Source: Clavulina sp. PMI_390 (lineage: Eukaryota > Basidiomycota > Agaricomycetes > Cantharellales > Hydnaceae). From it: a DNA stretch of 64,000 nt. The stretch is from NCBI GenBank assembly GCA_015039315.1, contig WIDE01000031.1:313188-377187 (forward strand), written 5' to 3'. The notes under the pieces were generated by a model. It was not told the origin of the DNA and did no database searches. It worked only from the letters and a program-made list of their open reading frames with translations. This document shows, piece after piece, positions 1-10,578 of this stretch (positions are counted from its first letter, which is position 1; each line of letters starts with the position of its first letter). A program made the position numbers and the translations under genes.

Positions 1-850
1 ATGACTCGATGCGCGTGCGGATGATGTTTGCGAGCTTGGGCGCAGCGCCGTTCGTGGAGACCATGATCTGCAGTGCGCCGTCGCGGATCTGCGAACCAAA
101 GAAGAAATTGCAAAGGGGTGGGAGGTCTGCGGCGTTGATTGGGATTTTACGTGCGGCGCATAATGTGGTGATTTGGGAGGAGACGGTGGGTGAGTCGAGG
201 GCGGTGAGGACGAGGTCGATGTTTGCGAGGTCGTCGTCATCATCTTCCTCCTGTGTTGCTTCCCCTGTTATTTGTGAGATTGGGGGGAGTGTGGGTATGG
301 GGTGTTCAGGTTCGCTCGCTGGAATGACAGGAGAGAAGGATGCAGATGAGGGTTCAGAGTGCACGATGGTAGTTGTGGGTTGGGCTTCGGAGTGGGAGAT
401 GAGGGAGGTGGTTGAGGATACGAGGGATATGGGTTCATCCTGGGATGGCGAGCCTTCCGCGCTGGCCATAGCACTAGCAGAATCAGCCACAGGCTCGGCA
501 GTAGAAGTAGAAGTGTCGGCAGCAACAGGCAAGTGGAACTCGCGGTCCTTATAAGTGATGCGTTTGCTCGCATATGGATCGTCATAGATGCGATAGCGAA
601 CTTCAGGGTGCAAACCCTTTGAAGGAGAGATGAGTACGATGTCTTCACAGGACGCGTCGAGGACGTGCTTTAAACGCCCTGACGCGACTTCGCCACCTCC
701 GACGATGAGCACACGCTTGCCCTTGAGCTGCCATGCGATCATGAGGGACCCGCCTGGGACAACAGGAGAGTAATTGGCGAGGTGGGGTGGGGGTGGGAGC
801 CCAGCTCCACTTTCAGAAGGACCTCTTCTCAAGTCATCGCTGCTCGTCAT
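1..850 (-). CDS. MET8: Siroheme biosynthesis protein MET8 (precorrin-2 dehydrogenase / sirohydrochlorin ferrochelatase), cut by window edge
   Basis: Cytosolic bifunctional enzyme that oxidises precorrin-2 with NAD+ and inserts iron to give siroheme, the cofactor of sulfite reductase (and nitrite reductase where present). Reading the minus strand from the ATG at 850 gives MTSSDDLRRG, then LANYSPVVPGGSLMIAWQLK and a Rossmann nucleotide-binding turn VLIVGGGEVASGR, the usual start of fungal MET8. A Ser/Thr/Pro-rich insert follows (about residues 110-190), then a conserved block with INAADLPPLCNFFFGS and a stretch rich in basic residues that runs off base 1, so the C-terminal part is missing. The frame is open with no stop through the whole 850 bases and I see no intron. 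It is divergent from F-box gene A1 with 235 bp between the start codons. Family assignment is firm; the exact extent of the low-complexity insert is simply what the sequence shows. Confidence 0.88.
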   Translation of the reverse strand, partial: MTSSDDLRRGPSESGAGLPPPPHLANYSPVVPGGSLMIAWQLKGKRVLIVGGGEVASGRLKHVLDASCEDIVLISPSKGLHPEVRYRIYDDPYASKRITYKDREFHLPVAADTSTSTAEPVADSASAMASAEGSPSQDEPISLVSSTTSLISHSEAQPTTTIVHSEPSSASFSPVIPASEPEHPIPTLPPISQITGEATQEEDDDDDLANIDLVLTALDSPTVSSQITTLCAARKIPINAADLPPLCNFFFGSQIRDGALQIMVSTNGAAPKLANIIRTRIES

Positions 851-1085
851 CGCCGATGACGTTGGTGAGAATGGCGTGGCCGGCATTGCGAGCGGGATGG
901 GAGGAACTAACAAGTGACAACAGTCCAAGCCTCAAACAATTTGCAATCCGGCCTCGCCTTGTACCTCGGCCTCGGCATCCTTTCCAATCAAAAGGGTGAA
1001 AATAACTCGGACAATCAAAAGATGACAGAAAATTTGTGTGTTGTCCCTCCCTCGAACAAATGTTTAGCATCATTCTCAAACTCTC
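851..1085. promoter_or_regulatory. Divergent promoter region MET8 / F-box A1
   Basis: The 235-bp spacer separates two divergent start codons, so both promoters must lie here or overlap the 5' ends. No clear TATA box stands out. A segment near 1030-1085 resembles the 5' intron region of family-A genes A2, A3 and A6 (pyrimidine-rich, with CTCAAACTCTCA also found upstream of A3), so part of it may be transcribed leader of A1. Confidence 0.5.
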
Positions 1086-2807
1086 ATGAATTCCATGGAG
1101 GACTCATCCCACATCATGCACAGTGATATTGAGCCCCAACTCAAAAGTGCATCTATTCACAACTCGCTCCAACCCTTCATGAATCTCCCCACTGAGATAA
1201 TATCTTCCATTTTTCTGTTCGCGTCCTCGCGTCGAGATGACCCAGAGTATCCAGCGATACTCAAGGGCTACAAAGATGTTCTTCTTCGTGAAGCACTTCC
1301 ATCGTGTTCCTTCGTCTCGCTGAACCTTCTTTGCAAACAAGCAAGACAGATCGCTCTTAATTCGCCCCGCTGCTGGAAGGATGTCCTTATGTTTATTAAA
1401 AACAACCAAGTCATGAATACTCCCAGCTCTCTCGTGCACCGACTCCATCGCTCAAAAGAAGCCCCCATGAATCTTTTCTTCCACACTATATATCCCAACT
1501 CTCTCGGGGCACCTCGGGAGAGTGTATCCACTACAGCGGATCAAGTGATCAATATACAGACTCTAGAACTTCTGGGCCCACATGTTCATCGATGTCAACA
1601 TATCACATTTTATATCCCTGATATTTATTTGGACTATCATCCTGGCCATATTAGTAGGATCCTGCACTCCTTCTCATGGACTTACCCATCCCTCAGACAT
1701 CTCACCGTCCTCGATCACGCATTCGTTGAAGGAAACTTGCCCTACTCGTTTGACTGGGACCAGTTCTCTTCTCACGTCGACCAGACCACCATTACATGCG
1801 TTGAGCTAAAGTTTCGCTCCTTCTCTGGAGACGTGCTCACGACGGGCAACTTGATTGCTCCCCTGGGAGTGACCCATTTGCAAGTTAGTCGTGGATATAG
1901 TCCCAATGACGTGATGGACTTCCTGCGCCGAGCTACCCGTCTTGAGAACCTGGACTGGGACGGATACAACCCACGTGAATCCCCAGATATGTGGGCAGAG
2001 GACCACACGGCATTGCCTACTATTCTCCCCAATCTCCTCTCGCTTCGCCTTCGGACCCAAGCTCGGCACCCAGGTTCGTGCGGGCTCGTTGCTCCAAAAT
2101 GTGAAGAACTGTATATGCATGAGCTTCGACGACTGTGGAGCAAACCGCCCCCAGTTTTCAAACCGTACTGGGATAGCCTGGAGTTTCCTCGACTCGGACG
2201 CTTTTCTATATCGCGCCCTGACTCGAATGGTAGAGTTGATAACGACGTGGTCTGGGATAACGTGAGAAACTTCCTGGATCGCCACCCAACCCTTCAAGAC
2301 GTCTTCGTCTATGCTCCCTACAGAGATGACTCCCAGGACCCCGGCTGGAGCTGGGTCTTCTCCTACCTGACAAAATCACCACAGTCCCAGCAAGCAACCG
2401 CCTCCTCGTCGGGTCCGAATTCCCACCCGTTCATGCAGCCTTCTTCAAATATCAACTCCCTGCCCAATCTTCGCAACTTGTGGTTTGAGATCAAACCAAG
2501 ACCATGGAGAGACAAATTCTGGAGCATGCTGATCGTCTTTATCAAAGCGATCCTTCTTTTTCGACCAGACGTGACCATTCATCTATGGCCTCACGAACCC
2601 CTCTTTGCTATTCCTATTAGCGCTAGTGACAAAAAGGAAGGCAATCTGAGCCCCTTCCCTCCTGATTTAGACTTGCTCGCAGCTGAGTTTGGTTCTCAGA
2701 GAGAAGGAGTGGCTTCTGGTGTCACTGGACGGTTGAAGCTGCTTTCTTCGCGCGAGATGGTTGTGTGGCCAAAAGCCTGGGGATTCCTGTACCCTTACGC
2801 TGGATAG
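1086..2807 (+). CDS. F-box-like protein A1 (family A), intact
   Basis: A single open frame of 573 aa. The F-box-like region starts at about residue 33 (NLPTEIISSIFLFASSR) and continues through SFVSLNLLCKQARQIAL and SPRCWKDVLMFI to about residue 105. The long C-terminal part is leucine- and tryptophan-rich in a pattern typical of fungal F-box/LRR-type proteins, including LLGPHVHRCQHITF (about 160-175), LPNLLSLRLRTQARHPG and a family-specific tail, LKLLSSREMVVWPKAWGF. Expected role: substrate adaptor of an SCF ubiquitin ligase, binding Skp1 through the F-box; substrate unknown. The first ATG is at 1086; a second in-frame ATG at 1095 would remove three residues. Its downstream neighbour A2 follows on the same strand, and the A1+A2 pair resembles the A5+A6 pair. 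Confidence 0.85.
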   Translation: MNSMEDSSHIMHSDIEPQLKSASIHNSLQPFMNLPTEIISSIFLFASSRRDDPEYPAILKGYKDVLLREALPSCSFVSLNLLCKQARQIALNSPRCWKDVLMFIKNNQVMNTPSSLVHRLHRSKEAPMNLFFHTIYPNSLGAPRESVSTTADQVINIQTLELLGPHVHRCQHITFYIPDIYLDYHPGHISRILHSFSWTYPSLRHLTVLDHAFVEGNLPYSFDWDQFSSHVDQTTITCVELKFRSFSGDVLTTGNLIAPLGVTHLQVSRGYSPNDVMDFLRRATRLENLDWDGYNPRESPDMWAEDHTALPTILPNLLSLRLRTQARHPGSCGLVAPKCEELYMHELRRLWSKPPPVFKPYWDSLEFPRLGRFSISRPDSNGRVDNDVVWDNVRNFLDRHPTLQDVFVYAPYRDDSQDPGWSWVFSYLTKSPQSQQATASSSGPNSHPFMQPSSNINSLPNLRNLWFEIKPRPWRDKFWSMLIVFIKAILLFRPDVTIHLWPHEPLFAIPISASDKKEGNLSPFPPDLDLLAAEFGSQREGVASGVTGRLKLLSSREMVVWPKAWGFLYPYAG

Positions 2808-3134
2808 CCAAATATTCCAGGGATCGAAGGTTCTATGGTAACCAGAATTCGAAAATGACAAAAATACAGAATCTTTGACATATTTGGGCTGATTTCTTGC
2901 GAGGTTACTGGCTGGTTTTCCCCATTAGTGATCTCGAAAAGCGTGGTGTAATCGGCGATTCGGGAGATAGAGGGTGTAGACTTGGACTTCTAACACGTCG
3001 CAACTTAATTGTAAGCTGAATCTGGTTTGACGCTGGCACCAAACAGAGCAGGACAGAATAAGACTTGACTCGACCAAGATTAGATACCTTCTCGTTCGAC
3101 TAAGAGCGGTTTTTGCGCCTCGAGATCCATTCCA
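2808..3134. repeat. A1-A2 spacer, homologous to the A5-A6 spacer
   Basis: From about 2870 this spacer aligns by eye with 12395-12647: shared blocks include GGTTTGACGCTGG / GGTTTAACGCTGG and AGGACAGAATAAGACTTGACTCG / AGGACAGAACAGAGCTTGACTCG, running on into CCATTCCAATG at the A2 and A6 start codons. It therefore holds the A2 promoter and 5' leader, and shows that A2 and A6 were copied together with their upstream DNA. Confidence 0.75.
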
Positions 3135-4956
3135 ATGTCAGCGAGTCGTAAGTCAAACCGTGAAAGACGTACCAAACTTTTGTATGTTCTCTCTCACTTT
3201 CTAGAGGTGTACCGTTGCGCTACTCTCGACCCCTAACAAAAATGTCAGACCTGAGGTAACGCATGGTGATGCTGAAACGAGACTCAAAATGCCATCCCTC
3301 CACAACTCCCTCCAGCCAATCATGAACCTCCAAACCAATATATTGTCTTACATTTGCCTGCTTGCATCATCCCGCGTGGATGACTGGTACTACCCAGCGA
3401 CGCTGAGAGAGATATCCCCTGAGGAAGATCGTTCTCTCCATGATATCCTGCCATCGCGTTCCTTTGCTTCATTTAACCTCCTATGCAAGCGGGCGAGAGA
3501 AATAGCGTTGGCATCTCCTCGCTGCTGGGAAGATGTTCTGGTGGTTATTCAAGATAACCATGTGATTAATGGCCCTAGTTTACTTGAGCAACGACTTGCT
3601 CGCTCCAAATCCTCCCCCTTAAACCTTTTCCTCTGCATCAAATATCCGAAAAACAACTCCGCTTCTCACCAAAGGAGTGCAAAGACCACAGTGGATCAAC
3701 CGAATAGGAAAACAGCCTTCGAACTTCTCACTCCACACGTTCGTCGGTTCCAACATATCACCATTTATAATCCTGGAAATTACCGGAGGTATCACCCTGT
3801 GGATACCGGCGAATTCCTTGACCTATTGTCATGCTCCTATCCCTCTCTCAATCAGCTCACTATCATCGATCATACATCCTCTACGCGAAGATCTTCGCGT
3901 CAATTTGACTGGTATCACTTTTGGGCAATTGGCTATAAACCCAATCTTGCGTGTGTCGAGCTCGCATTCTCCGCGCACTCTGGAGTGTTCACTACCCCTA
4001 GAAGCTTGATCGCTCCTCCAGGAGTGAGGCGTCTACGGCTCCAATGGGGGTATAGCTATTGTGATGTTATTGCGTTTCTACGCCAATCTCCCCAACTGGA
4101 GCATTTTGACTGGGACTCCTTCGTTCCAGAAGAACATTTTCAAATGGAGAGGTCAATGATGGATAGATCCAAGTCTACCGTGCTTCCCAGCCTCCTTTCG
4201 CTCCGCCTTCGCAGGTCGGCTCCGCATCCTGGGGCCTTCATGCTCGTTGCCCCAAAATGCGAAGAACTCTATCTGCACGAGGTGAAGGATTTGTGGGATG
4301 AAGGGCCTATTTCTTCCCGTTGGAATAGGTTAACTCTCCCTCAACTCAAGCGCTTTTCTGTATCCCGCCCCACGTCAGATGGAAGTGTTGGAGACGATTT
4401 ACTCTGGGACGGTATGGGGGGATTCCTTAATCGCCATCAAAACCTTGAGGATTTCATTTGCTATGCTCCTCCTGAGAATCCTTTTGATGACAATCACTGG
4501 CGATGGCCCATGGCTCACGTGGCGTATTCGTTGGGTCCAGAGCGCCAGGCTCCGCTGCTCCCCGACCTTAATGGCACCATAGCTGGCCCACTCCCTAAAC
4601 TGCGTACTATATGGTTTGAAGTCGACTCGAATAACTGGTCCAGCGACCTTTGGCCCTGCTTGAAAGACTTCATCAGAGCCATGCTTCTTTCGCGGCCAAG
4701 GCTCATCGTCAATCTTAGAGCATGGCCCATTACAGGCTACAAAGAGGCTGGATATTACGCGGGTAATGGAAGGTGGATATTCTACCCTTCCTATATTGAA
4801 GCGTTGGCAAACGAGATTAATCAGCCTAGAGAGAAAAGAGAGGGGATGGGGGCAGACAGTAGCGGAAGACTAAACCTCCTCTCTGCGGATCAGGCGATGA
4901 CGTGGCCAGAAGCTTGGGGATGCATCATACCTCACACGGCCAGCCACATATCTTGA
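3135..4956 (+). CDS. F-box-like protein A2 (family A), spliced model
   Basis: My preferred model is two exons, 3135-3181 and 3249-4956, giving 584 aa. Exon 1 is 47 nt (MSASRKSNRERRTKL plus two bases), the 67-bp intron starts GTATGT and ends TCAG, and exon 2 continues in frame to MPSLHNSLQPIMNLQTNIL. The independently predicted first exon of A6 is also 47 nt with the same phase, which supports the model. Without splicing, translation could start at 3289 (555 aa). The F-box-like segment covers SFASFNLLCKRAREIAL and SPRCWEDVLVVIQDN; the tail has LNLLSADQAMTWPEAWGC. With A6 it forms a sub-group marked by DDWYYP after the F-box helix (other paralogues have DxxYP or similar) and by a shorter region before the C-terminal tail. 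No frame disruption is seen. Confidence 0.8.
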
Positions 4957-5912
4957 ATGGCACCTATGATTTCCGTCCTGACGTTCTGTTTCCCATATGA
5001 TTTGTTTGAGGTGAATGGCTGTTTGAGCTTGAAAGTAACCAGCCCAGTGTTGCATACAAATAATATTCATTTGTTAATTTTATCTAGCAGACCGTAATAC
5101 TGTCGTAGTCACAAGGATTATCATTGGATTCGTGTCTAGTGCTCGATCTGCGCGGGGAATCAAATTTGGGAGAGGTCATTAACTCATAAAAAAATATCGT
5201 TCGCCTTTAGGGTATATCCTAGACCAGCTCTTAAGCTTCCCTAAGAGGCAAATAGTCGACGATGCTTGACGGACAGAGCGTTGTAGGTTGTGGTGGCCAT
5301 TAGCGCAGAGAAAGAGCCAGAGCTAGTCTTACTAGACAGCCGAAGCTGCTCCCTTCGATGGCGTGGCCAAAAGCCCATGGATTGCTTCCGATGGATAGCA
5401 ACGCGGCGTAAACAGGTCGACTGAATACTTATGTTGCAGCTCGCGCCTTTCCTTTCTCCACGCTCAGGGAGAAGCGAACGGAAACTAGATCCAGCGAAGT
5501 CGGAGTCCGCGCAGCCAATAATCGACTTCCACACGGCTTTTTCCGTGTGGAAACATCAGAAATCGTTATTTTTGTTATGAATGCTACCTAATTATGACGT
5601 GAATCTAGAAGGACCCAACAGTTGAGAAGGCGACTAACACAAATGCATAGCGGACAGAGGGCTGTCACGGTCACAGAAGGGAACAAAAAACCATGACACG
5701 CACTCAGCAGTGAATCGCATCAGTCTACTATCAAAGCTTAGACCGACTATCTGGAGATAACAGAATTGCATTTTCTCGCGTTGAAAAAATATGCTAGTAA
5801 ACCATCCGAACAATGCACCAAACCTGTACGTTGTGCCACATTCTCGTTTCTCGCTCTCGACCACAAGCAATCCTCAAACTCTCACCGCCATAGCCTCAAA
5901 AACTCTCATCAA
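4957..5912. other. Spacer between A2 and A3, containing an F-box 3' relic
   Basis: No intact gene is seen. A short remnant of a family-A 3' end lies at about 5334-5396 (listed separately). The last 100-150 bp before A3 look like the family-A 5' leader and intron: the sequence ACCAAACCTGTACGTTGT near 5820 matches the exon 1 / donor junction of A2. The rest shows nothing I can name. Confidence 0.6.
5334..5396 (+). pseudogene. Relic of a family-A F-box gene, C-terminal end only
   Basis: Translation near 5337 reads QPKLLPSMAWPKAHGLLPM, which matches the family-A tail (compare LKLLSSREMVVWPKAWGFL in A1). No matching upstream coding sequence of the same copy is visible, so this is a decayed or deletion-truncated copy, not a gene. 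The 20-odd matching residues include the rare WPKA core, which makes chance unlikely. Confidence 0.65.
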
Positions 5913-7636
5913 ATGAGGCATATTAGTGGAAATGCTGAATTTGGAGCAGAATTCCTCCACAACTCGTTGCAACCCATTATGAGCCTCCCTGCTGAACTTC
6001 TGTCGTCTATCTTCCAACTGGCTTCATCACGTTCTGACAACTCGGACTACCCAATGATCCTCATAGATGATGAAGACGAAGAAGATAGATATCCTCTATG
6101 AGGTCCTCCCATCACGTTCCTTTATGTCATTGAACCTTCTATGCAAACAGGCGAGACACATCGCTTTAGCCTCACCACATTGCTGGAAGGATTTCCTTGT
6201 AATCATCAGAGACAATAAAGTCGTCAACTCTCCCGATATACTTGAAGAGCAACTCAATCGCTCCAAGAACGTTCCTATGAATCTCTCCTTCTACACCACG
6301 TATCCTAGACTTATTGAGGCCCATACTGACGAGGAGGAATCGCCATCAATAAAGGACCAAATCACTGGCAGACAGACCCTGGAGCTCCTCGGTCCACATA
6401 TTCATCGATGTCAACACTTGACATTCTATAGCCCTGGAGCTTTTTTGGGCTATACCCCCATCCACACTAGCAAAATTGTGTGTGGGCTCCTTCTCATGGT
6501 CATATCCTTCCCTACAACGCCTCACTGTTATGGATTACACATACATGGAGGCAGATTTGCCATATCAGTTCGACTGGGACCAGTTCTCAGCACACAGTGA
6601 CCAAACCAGCATCGCATGCGTCGAATTGATGTTCGTCATGTTTTCTGGAGACATAGTCACCTCAGGAAATTTGATTGCTCCTCAAACAGCAAGGCTCCTA
6701 CGCATTGGCCTTGGATATGGTCCTCATGATGTAGTTGACTTCCTGAGACAAGCCCCCGAACTTGAGCACGTAGACTGGGATTTACATCACCCTCATGGGT
6801 CCACCGAAACACTATACGATGGCGACGCAGCTGGAACCTCATCCACAATACTACCCAACCTCCTCTCCCTCCGCCTTCGCTCCTCGACCCCACATCCTGG
6901 TTCGTTTAGGCTCGTTTCACCCAGGTGCCAGGAGCTATATATGCATGAGAATACAAACCTCTGGAAGGAGTCCCACACGAATTTTCAATCATATTGGAAC
7001 AACCTCTTGTTCCCTCAACTCAAGCGCTTCTCACTACAGCGCCCGGATGATGGTCATGTCGAAGATAGCATCGTCTGGGCTCCCATAGGGGGTTTTCTTG
7101 ATCGTCATCCCGACCTCGAGGTTCTGATCGTTTATGCTCCTTATGGGTGGAACTCTGAGGATAACAACTGGCGCTGGGCTTTATCTTACCTCGCGGGTCC
7201 ATCTCAGATGCGACTCAAGCGAGCAGTAGCGTCTTCACGCGATCTAGACTCGTGCTCCCTGCCCTCGCACTCGAGTTCTGCTGTGAGATACCCTCTCCCA
7301 GGGCTTCGCACGCTTTGGTTCGAGATAAATGCAAAACGATGGGACAGCGAATGTTGGTCTGAGCTGACTGCATTAGTCAAGAACATCCTTCTTTCCAGGC
7401 CACACATCACTGTGAATTTTTGGGCAGTACCTGTTTCTTCACGCAATCGTGGTAGCGTTAGAGGGATGAGGAGGCAGGACATTTTCCCTGCTGAACTCAA
7501 AGAATTAGCGGCCGAGTTCAATCCACTGGGAGCAGGGTTGGCGACAGGTGCCAGCGGACGCCTCAATCTCCTGTCGTCCTCGAACCTTTTCGCGTGGCCA
7601 GAGGCCTGGGGATGCACCAACCCGTACGAGAGCTAG
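5913..7636 (+). pseudogene. F-box-like A3 (family A), broken by two frameshifts
   Basis: Three consecutive frames together reproduce a full family-A protein: MRHISGNAEFGAEF through SLPAELLSSIFQLASSRSDN (frame of 5913, stops at 6101), then YEVLPSRSFMSLNLLCKQAR (frame of 6067 to about 6480), then GSFSWSYPSLQRLTVMDYTY to the WPEAWGC tail (frame of 6476 to 7636). The first break (about 6088-6095) behaves as one extra base. The second (about 6474-6480) lies in ATTGTGTGTGGGC, where removing one GTGT unit restores the paralogue alignment exactly (KI-x-x-SFSW), so it looks like a 4-bp repeat expansion. Otherwise it is well preserved, so decay is recent. A sequencing error could explain the single-base event but less easily the GTGT event. 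Confidence 0.85.
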
Positions 7637-8221
7637 CCTTGCTGAATGAATGGGCCATTTGATGGCAGTTCACCCTTCTCACCTCCTCGTTGCGTCCATG
7701 ACTCTGATGGACTCAGGAGCCAAGAGGAGTAGCCAGCTGGAGATAGGGGGTGAAGGAACTATACGAAATAGTCAAAATTTGGGTGTAGCAGTTTATGACT
7801 GAAACAAGTGCCTACTTGCTAGGTGGTTGAATCTTAACCAGATGGTAGGGCTCGCTCAGATGGTCATTTATTATCATTCCACTGTTTGTCGGATATCTAT
7901 TTTGCACGACATATGACAGAGGTTCGGCGGCCCGAACCAAACTGTCATCGGGCAAGTGGAGTGTGACTGACTTGTCACAGCGACACAGGCTTGTTGGCTT
8001 TGCCTTGCCCCCGTTGAAACTTCGGACCCCTCTTGCATGCATAGTTAGAGCCTATCGAAGATCCAAAACTCGGGCCTTCCTGCTACAGTGGTGGCAAAAA
8101 GGTTTCTCAGAGCCGCTTAACTGTTGCAGCGAACTAGTACGTTGAGCTGCAGTGTCTTGGTGCACACCTTCACAGGACCCCCACACTGACACGAGTGATT
8201 AGGCCCAAGCGACTACAAGAT
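7637..8221. other. A3-A4 spacer
   Basis: 585 bp without a recognisable gene. It must hold the 3' end of A3 and the promoter and leader of A4. A GTG 27 bp upstream of the chosen A4 ATG is in frame but is not a eukaryotic start. Confidence 0.4.
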
Positions 8222-10000
8222 ATGGAGAATGCGCTCGATGAGCAGCAATCTCATCAAACAGATGACACCTTGAAGCTCCTTTCACCCGGTGCTGACACCG
8301 AGTTTGATACAAGATCCCATCACAATTCAGCCCAACCCTTTCTGAAACTCCCTACTGAAATCCTATCTTCTATCTTATTGCTCGCTTCGTCACGCCGAGA
8401 TGATACAGACTACCCGATGCTGCTCAAAGACCCAGACGGCGACGAAGATAGCTATCTTTCCGAAGCACTCCCATCGCGCTCTTTCATCTCACTAAACCTC
8501 CTATGCAAGCGCGTGAGGCAAGTGGCTTTGGAGTCTCCCCGCTGCTGGAGTGACGTACTCGTGATTATCAAGAATAACCAGGTCATCAATGCACCTACTG
8601 CCCTCGAGGACCGGCTTAACCGCTCGAAAGAAGTCCCTATGCACCTCTTTTTCTACACCCCATATCCTGACTCTCTAAATAATCCCCAGGAAAGCGCTTT
8701 TTTCACAAAGGATCAGGTTGTCAATCCACAGACCCTGAAACTTCTCGGCGCGCACACTCATCGGTGTCAACATATCACATTTTATACCCCCTACGCTTAT
8801 CTGATCTATCATCCTATCCATATCAGCAAAATTCTCCAGTCATTTTCATGGAATTTCCCCTCCCTCCGACGTCTCACTGTCCTCGATTACTCACATTTCG
8901 ACGAAGACTTGCCCTACTCCTTCGACTGGCACCAGTTCTCACCCCATATCGACCAAACCACTATTTCATGCGTCGAGCTGATGTTCTGCGTCTTCTCTGG
9001 AGAAGTGGCCACAACAGGTGGCTTATTGGCTCCCCGAGGGGTGACCCGTTTACGACTTGAGCGTGGATACGATCCCCATCAGGTGATTGAATTCATGCGC
9101 CAAACTACCCACCTCCAGCACTTGGACTGGGATGCATGCAATCCACATGAAGCCCCGGGGTTGTGGTCGGAAGATAGTGGAGAGAACAAAACTTTGCTGA
9201 CCGTGCTGCCTGATCTCCTCTCGCTCCGCCTTCGGACTGAAGCTCGGCACCCAGGCTACTTTCGGCTCGTGGCGCCGAAGTGCGAAGAACTCTATCTCCA
9301 CGAGGTTAGATATCTGTGGGACGAAATGCCTCCAGCATTTGAACGATATTGGGGAAACCTCACCCTTCCTCGCTTACAGTGCTTCTCGATATCGCGTCCC
9401 ACCTCTTATGGGAATGCGAGCAATGACGAGATCTGGGCTGCTGTCAGGAGATTCCTAGATCGTCACCTCACACTTCAAGAAGTCTTCGTCTACGCTCCTC
9501 TTAGATACGATTCCCAGGACCTGACCTGGAACTGGATCCTGGATTACTTAACGGCATCACCGGAGCCTCAGCAGTCAATGCCCTCTACATCCGATCCGAA
9601 CTACCACCCCCACATGTCCTCCCATTCTAATATGACCTCAAGCTACCCCCTGCCCAATCTTCGTAATCTTTGGCTTGAAATCGATCGAAAACCATGGTCT
9701 AGCGATTTCTGGCAAGAGTTGATTGCCTCTGTGGATGCAGTCCTTCTTTCACGGCCATATTTGACCATTCATCTGTGGCCGTTGGACTCTCCTTTGAACA
9801 GTCCTGGACGCAATGATGGTGGTGAAGCGGAAGGAAGGCGGACCATCTTCCCTCCTAACCTAGAGGCGCTAGCTGGGTTTCGTCCAGTGGACGAGGGGGT
9901 GAGCTTAGGAGGGGCCAGCGGACGATTAGAGCTCCTTTCTTCTCCAAGATCGGTAAAGTGGCCAAAAGCCTGGGGGTTCCTACATCCTGATACCGGGTAA
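8222..10000 (+). CDS. F-box-like protein A4 (family A), intact
   Basis: 592 aa from the ATG at 8222 (MENALDEQQSH). The N-terminal extension is acidic and polar; the family signature HHNSAQPFLKLPTEILSSIL begins at about residue 38, followed by SFISLNLLCKRVRQVAL and SPRCWSDVLVIIKNNQVI. The middle contains LLGAHTHRCQHITFYTP, IHISKILQSFSWNFPSLR and LPDLLSLRLRTEARHPG, and the tail is LELLSSPRSVKWPKAWGF. It is closest by eye to A1 (shared EARHPG / QARHPG, VFVYAP with R-Y-D-S-Q-D following). No disruption. The protein probably acts as an SCF substrate receptor; nothing in it identifies the target. Confidence 0.85.
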   Translation: MENALDEQQSHQTDDTLKLLSPGADTEFDTRSHHNSAQPFLKLPTEILSSILLLASSRRDDTDYPMLLKDPDGDEDSYLSEALPSRSFISLNLLCKRVRQVALESPRCWSDVLVIIKNNQVINAPTALEDRLNRSKEVPMHLFFYTPYPDSLNNPQESAFFTKDQVVNPQTLKLLGAHTHRCQHITFYTPYAYLIYHPIHISKILQSFSWNFPSLRRLTVLDYSHFDEDLPYSFDWHQFSPHIDQTTISCVELMFCVFSGEVATTGGLLAPRGVTRLRLERGYDPHQVIEFMRQTTHLQHLDWDACNPHEAPGLWSEDSGENKTLLTVLPDLLSLRLRTEARHPGYFRLVAPKCEELYLHEVRYLWDEMPPAFERYWGNLTLPRLQCFSISRPTSYGNASNDEIWAAVRRFLDRHLTLQEVFVYAPLRYDSQDLTWNWILDYLTASPEPQQSMPSTSDPNYHPHMSSHSNMTSSYPLPNLRNLWLEIDRKPWSSDFWQELIASVDAVLLSRPYLTIHLWPLDSPLNSPGRNDGGEAEGRRTIFPPNLEALAGFRPVDEGVSLGGASGRLELLSSPRSVKWPKAWGFLHPDTG

Positions 10001-10578
10001 TCAGACATGGCAAACAAGTGCCTGCTACATTGCGGCTCCCCCTTCTAATCTCCCCGTGTAAAGAAGAGCAAAAAAGCAACGGAGCCCGTATCCGGTGCGA
10101 TCGAGGGCCGCACGACCAAGACAAGGCTCTCACTCTGCTTTTCCATGCTACCATATTCATAGAACGTGAAGAATAATCAATTACTACATTTAATAGTAAC
10201 AGCGACCCGGACGTATCAACAGTTAAGTGAGGCAGCTGGTAGGTACAATTATTAGCCCACCGGTATGCCTCATACCGCAATTCCTCCATGCTGAATCTGA
10301 GTAACATCGCGAGACTGAGCGTTTCGGAACGGGAAGGTGTAGATTGTGACTGGCGGTAACAGCAGCTGCCCCGCTTGCGTCACAAGGTTACATCACACTG
10401 AAGACGAGTGGCCCACCTGTGTCTCCTCTCAAAGAGGTGAGTAGAGATTGATATAGATTCTAAAAAAGGGAGGAGTGCGACAAATTGTATTCTCACCTGT
10501 GCTCTCCTCCCTCATGAACGCGCGCCGTCTTGGTGCTGACAACCCGCGACAAGCGTTAGGTCTGGAGGGTCGCATCAG
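10001..10578. other. A4-A5 spacer
   Basis: 578 bp with no convincing coding sequence; short minus-strand open frames here overlap the end of A4 and lack any domain. It presumably carries the A4 3' end and the A5 promoter. Confidence 0.4.

Noticed and set aside
268..648. Minus-strand 126-aa frame overlapping MET8
   Set aside because: It is in another frame of the same strand; the MET8 reading contains conserved motifs and stays open, so this one is a shadow.
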